Positions 4,929 to 6,752 of a stretch of DNA of 6,752 nt are shown here, one piece after another. The stretch comes from Sporichthyaceae bacterium (GTDB lineage: Bacteria; Actinomycetota; Actinomycetes; JACCUZ01), in contig JACCUZ010000406.1 of assembly GCA_013698395.1 (NCBI GenBank), positions 1 through 6,752 of the forward strand. Direction: 5' to 3'. Numbering within the stretch: the first letter of the stretch is position 1; each line of letters opens with the position of its first letter. The notes under the pieces were generated by a model. That model was not told where the DNA came from and searched no databases. It saw only the letters and a program-made list of their open reading frames with translations. The position numbers and the translations under genes were made by a program.

Positions 4929-5600
4929 CTAGAAAAGCCGGCTGCCTACGTCGTCCAGGCCGCGCAGCGCGTCATAGTCCAAGGTCACGCAGTCGATGCT
5001 GCGGTCACGGGCGAGCACCCGCGCCTGCGGCTTGATCTCCTGGGCCGCGAAGACACCCCGCACCGGGCTCAGCAGAGGGTCGCGGTTGAGCAGCTCGAGG
5101 TAGCGAGTGAGCTGCTCCACCCCGTCGATGTCGCCGCGCCGCTTGATCTCGATGGCGACGGTCGACCCGCCGTCGTCCCGGCAGAGCAGGTCCACCGGGC
5201 CGATCGCGGTGGGGTACTCACGGCGAACCAGCCGCCAGCCGGGACCGAGGATCTCGATCTGATCGGCCAGCAGCGCCTGGAGGTGGGCTTCGACGCCGTC
5301 CTTGACCAAGCCGGGGTCGACGCCGAGCTCATGGCTGGAGTCGTGCAGAACCTCCTCGACCCGGATCACCAGCCGCTCGCCGGACCGGTTCGTCACCGTC
5401 CAGAGGTCGAGCAGGTCGCTCGTGTCGACCTGGAACGTGCACGGCGGGCTCATCCAGTTCAACGGCTTGTAGGCCCGGTCGTCGGCGTGCACCGAGACCG
5501 AGCCGTCAGCTTTGAACAGCAACAGCCGCGTAGCGCTGGGCAGATGGGCGGTCAGCCGACCGACGTAGTCGACGGTGCACGTCGCGATGACCAGGCGCAC
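4929..5600 (-). CDS. nucS: NucS/EndoMS mismatch-specific endonuclease
   Basis: NucS is the key enzyme of the non-canonical mismatch repair pathway of Actinobacteria and many archaea, which lack MutS and MutL. It cuts both DNA strands at mismatches such as G-T. The 223-residue product closely resembles the M. tuberculosis protein as I remember it. The N-terminal DNA-binding and dimer domain shows LLLFKADGSVSVHADDRAYK (26-45) and NWMSPP (48-53). A linker SSHELGVDPGLVKDG (88-102) leads to a RecB-like nuclease domain with GPVDLLC (134-140, Asp137) and AIEIKRRG (149-156, Glu151 and Lys153), the metal-binding catalytic set. The last residues, SRLF, match the C-terminal sliding-clamp-binding tail of this family. 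GTG 5600 is the only reasonable start. It has no Shine-Dalgarno, but TAGCGT lies 8 bases upstream, suggesting a leaderless message. It heads a probable operon with the D-amino-acid oxidase-like gene and is divergent from a conserved small gene. Confidence 0.97.
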   Translation of the reverse strand: MRLVIATCTVDYVGRLTAHLPSATRLLLFKADGSVSVHADDRAYKPLNWMSPPCTFQVDTSDLLDLWTVTNRSGERLVIRVEEVLHDSSHELGVDPGLVKDGVEAHLQALLADQIEILGPGWRLVRREYPTAIGPVDLLCRDDGGSTVAIEIKRRGDIDGVEQLTRYLELLNRDPLLSPVRGVFAAQEIKPQARVLARDRSIDCVTLDYDALRGLDDVGSRLF

Positions 5601-5608
5601 GGCAGGGG

Positions 5609-5614
5609 ACGCTA
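5609..5614 (-). promoter_or_regulatory. Candidate -10 element for leaderless nucS
   Basis: On the minus strand TAGCGT (5614 to 5609) fits TANNNT and is followed by 8 bases and then the nucS GTG at 5600. No Shine-Dalgarno precedes the GTG. It overlaps a GCTAGC palindrome (5611-5616), and the plus-strand half (TAGCCC) is a weaker match for the divergent gene. No clear -35 was seen. Confidence 0.4.
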
Positions 5615-5632
5615 GCCCACTGGCCGTGCACC

Positions 5633-5648
5633 GGGGAGACTGACGTCA
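5633..5648 (+). promoter_or_regulatory. Ribosome binding site and TGACGTCA palindrome before the small-protein gene
   Basis: GGGGAG (5633-5638) lies 9 bases before ATG 5648 and supports that start. Between them, TGACGTCA (5641-5648) is a perfect 8-base palindrome whose last base is the A of the start codon. It could be a small operator, but an isolated 8-base palindrome can arise by chance. Confidence 0.45.
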
Positions 5649-5893
5649 TGGGGGCGGATGAGGACGGCTGGGTCGTCCGGCAGGTGACGGGGTCGGCATC
5701 GACCCGGACCTACCGCTGCCCCGGCTGCGACCATGAGATCCGACCGGCGACTCCCCATGTCGTCGCCTGGCCGGACCTGGGCGGCGAGGAGGCCGGCGTC
5801 GCCGACCGGCGGCACTGGCACACCGCCTGCTGGCGAGCGCGCGCTACTCGCTCGCCCCGCGTCAAGCGCAGCCGTGACGCTCCGAGATACTGA
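5648..5893 (+). CDS. Conserved actinobacterial small Cys/His-rich protein, putative zinc-binding
   Basis: This 81-residue protein has no known function. Its core, TYRCPGC (21-27), PHVVAWPD (36-43) and RRHWHTACW (54-62), offers Cys24, Cys27, His56, His58 and Cys61 (and possibly His37) as ligands for a zinc ion, in a treble-clef or zinc-ribbon-like layout. The C-terminus is basic (Arg/Lys at 63-76) and ends RDAPRY. From memory, Streptomyces homologues share the CPGC, PHVVAWP, RRHWH and R-N/D-APR-F/Y elements and are often labelled hypothetical or ATP/GTP-binding, although no P-loop is visible here. The gene is divergent from nucS with a 47-base gap and is followed after 5 bases by a hydrolase gene. 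A role with DNA or RNA would fit the basic tail and zinc site, but that is inference. GGGGAG upstream supports the start. Confidence 0.85.
   Translation: MGADEDGWVVRQVTGSASTRTYRCPGCDHEIRPATPHVVAWPDLGGEEAGVADRRHWHTACWRARATRSPRVKRSRDAPRY
5886..5891 (+). promoter_or_regulatory. Candidate -10 element for the alpha/beta hydrolase gene
   Basis: GATACT (5886-5891) matches four of six -10 consensus bases and spans the last codons of the small-protein gene. Seven bases separate it from ATG 5899, which has no Shine-Dalgarno. It could drive a leaderless message for the hydrolase. The other possibility is translational coupling to the gene ending 5 bases upstream. Confidence 0.3.
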
Positions 5894-5898
5894 TCCAG

Positions 5899-6666
5899 AT
5901 GACTGAGCACCATCTCGCGACGTTCGGCGGATCGAAGGAGATCCGCGCCTCGACGGTGCTGCCTGCCCGGCGTTCGCCCGTACATCTGGAGACCGCTGAC
6001 GGACTGCGTTTGGTGGGGGAGCTCGCGCTGCCGGTAGACCGGGACCCGGTCGCGACACTGATCACCCTGCACCCGCTGCCCACCCATGGCGGGTTCATGG
6101 ACAGCCATGTCCTACGCAAGGCCTCCTTCCGGCTCCCCGCTCTGGCCGGCATCGCTGTGTTGCGCTTCAACACTCGCGGCACGACATCGCCTGCGGGGAC
6201 CAGCGAGGGAGCATTCGACAACGCGGTGGGCGAGAGGTTCGACGTGGCGGCCGCCATCAAGTTCGCGGAGGTCCACGAGGCCCCGGTCCTGCCGCACCGG
6301 TGGCTGCTCGGCTGGTCGTTCGGCACCGACCTGGCACTCATGCACGGCCTGGACCCCTCGGTGACCGGGGCGATTCTGCTCTCGCCCCCGCTGCGCTTCT
6401 CCGACGATTCCAACCTCGACGCCTGGGGAGCGTCCGGCAAGCCGGTAGTGGCCCTGATCCCCGAGTTCGACGACTACCTGCGGCCCCCCGCTGCGCGGAA
6501 GCGCTTCGCCCGGATCCCGCAGGCGGAGGTGGTCGGCGTCGAGGGCGCCCGGCACCTCTGGGTCGGCGAACCGTCCGTGCGCCGGGTCCTCGACGAGATC
6601 GTGGGGCGCGTTGCACCGGAGGCCTATCCGCTGCCGACGACGTGGGCCGATAACGTGCCGACGTGA
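5899..6666 (+). CDS. Alpha/beta hydrolase, COG2945-like
   Basis: This 255-residue enzyme is predicted to be a cytosolic serine hydrolase of the alpha/beta fold. The order of motifs follows COG2945 (predicted alpha/beta hydrolase): THPLP-type oxyanion strand (TLHPLPTHGG, 56-65, then FMDSHVL), LRFNTRG (88-94), GAFDNAVGE (104-112), nucleophile elbow GWSFG (138-142, Ser140), LLSPPLRF (160-167), an acid near EFDDYLRP (189-196, Asp191 or Asp192) and GARHLWVG (216-223, His219). The full Ser-Asp-His triad therefore appears intact. The substrate is unknown. The first 25 or so residues precede the fold and are not recognised. The start has no Shine-Dalgarno; a -10-like GATACT ends 7 bases before it. 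Its TGA overlaps the GTG of the next hydrolase gene (GTGA), implying coupled translation of two hydrolases. Confidence 0.88.
   Translation: MTEHHLATFGGSKEIRASTVLPARRSPVHLETADGLRLVGELALPVDRDPVATLITLHPLPTHGGFMDSHVLRKASFRLPALAGIAVLRFNTRGTTSPAGTSEGAFDNAVGERFDVAAAIKFAEVHEAPVLPHRWLLGWSFGTDLALMHGLDPSVTGAILLSPPLRFSDDSNLDAWGASGKPVVALIPEFDDYLRPPAARKRFARIPQAEVVGVEGARHLWVGEPSVRRVLDEIVGRVAPEAYPLPTTWADNVPT
5927..5946 (+). other. Inverted repeat inside the hydrolase gene with AAGGAG at its loop
   Basis: GCGGATC (5927-5933) and GATCCGC (5940-5946) form a perfect 7-base stem with loop GAAGGA. The loop and first right-arm base spell AAGGAG (5935-5940), a strong Shine-Dalgarno-like sequence within the first 16 codons. 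No ATG or GTG sits at a suitable distance; the nearest in-frame GTG is 15 bases away at 5956. Its function is unknown and it may be chance. Confidence 0.3.
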
Positions 6667-6752
6667 CGGTGGAGCTGCATGTCGAGCAGGCCGGGGCGGG
6701 GCCTGCGCTGGTGCTGCTGCACGCCTTCCCGCTCTCAGGGGCCATGTGGGTC
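6663..6752 (+). CDS. Alpha/beta hydrolase, N-terminal fragment (cut by window end)
   Basis: From GTG 6663 the frame stays open to the window end (30 residues). The sequence ALVLLHAFPLSGAMW (16-30) is the first core strand and oxyanion-hole region of a classic alpha/beta hydrolase (strand, then His-Ala-Phe-Pro). The GTG overlaps the TGA of the previous hydrolase by four bases (GTGA), indicating coupling in one operon. The catalytic residues lie beyond the window, so subtype and substrate cannot be given. Confidence 0.8.
   Translation, partial: MTVELHVEQAGAGPALVLLHAFPLSGAMWV

Noticed and set aside
4821..5615. Plus-strand frame of 264 residues antisense to nucS
   Set aside because: The opposite strand encodes a clear full-length NucS; the plus frame shows no recognisable domain and exists because of GC-biased codon positions.
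5648..5893. ATP/GTP-binding annotation for the small protein
   Set aside because: No P-loop or other nucleotide-binding motif is visible; the conserved residues instead suggest a metal site.

Overview
This window looks like chromosomal DNA from a high-GC actinobacterium. Every gene has G or C at most third codon positions. NucS, the mismatch-repair endonuclease of Actinobacteria and archaea, is present in its actinobacterial form. MurA carries the Cys-to-Asp change known from Mycobacterium tuberculosis. From memory, M. tuberculosis also has a PduO-type adenosyltransferase next to murA (Rv1314c/Rv1315) and nucS nearby (Rv1321), so this looks like a variant of the same neighbourhood. No tRNA, rRNA, CRISPR array, insertion sequence or prophage gene was seen. 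The rRNA operon that I recall following murA in mycobacteria is absent here. The genus cannot be named from this sequence.

Layout, left to right. 1-300 (+) is the 3' end of an HNH-endonuclease-like gene cut by the window edge. 301-340 is a short convergent gap with nothing convincing in it. 341-913 (-) is a PduO-type cob(I)alamin adenosyltransferase, divergent from murA at 938-2221 (+) across only 24 bases. MurA converges with a 101-residue single-pass membrane protein with a DUF2007-like domain (2255-2560, -). That gene is divergent from a 3-hydroxyacyl-CoA dehydrogenase (2630-3484, +). Then comes an STAS-domain protein (3613-3921, +) behind a leader with a hairpin at the ribosome binding site. 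It converges on a two-gene minus-strand unit: nucS (4929-5600) followed by a D-amino-acid-oxidase-like flavoenzyme (3939-4904). Divergent from nucS is a plus-strand set: a small putative zinc protein (5648-5893), a COG2945-like alpha/beta hydrolase (5899-6666), and the start of a second alpha/beta hydrolase (6663 onward, cut by the window end).

The genes do not form one pathway. They cover cobalamin activation, peptidoglycan synthesis, beta-oxidation or polyhydroxybutyrate-type metabolism, anti-sigma signalling, mismatch repair and hydrolase functions. The most notable theme is transcriptional architecture. Genes sit in tight divergent pairs whose candidate -10 elements overlap. Several start codons (murA, pduO, nucS, the hydrolase at 5899) lie 7-8 bases after a -10-like hexamer with no Shine-Dalgarno sequence, which predicts leaderless mRNAs. 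At two convergent junctions the stop codons sit inside terminator-like hairpins. No clearly new defence or mobile system was found. The best candidate for unexplored biology is the small Cys/His-rich protein transcribed divergently from nucS.
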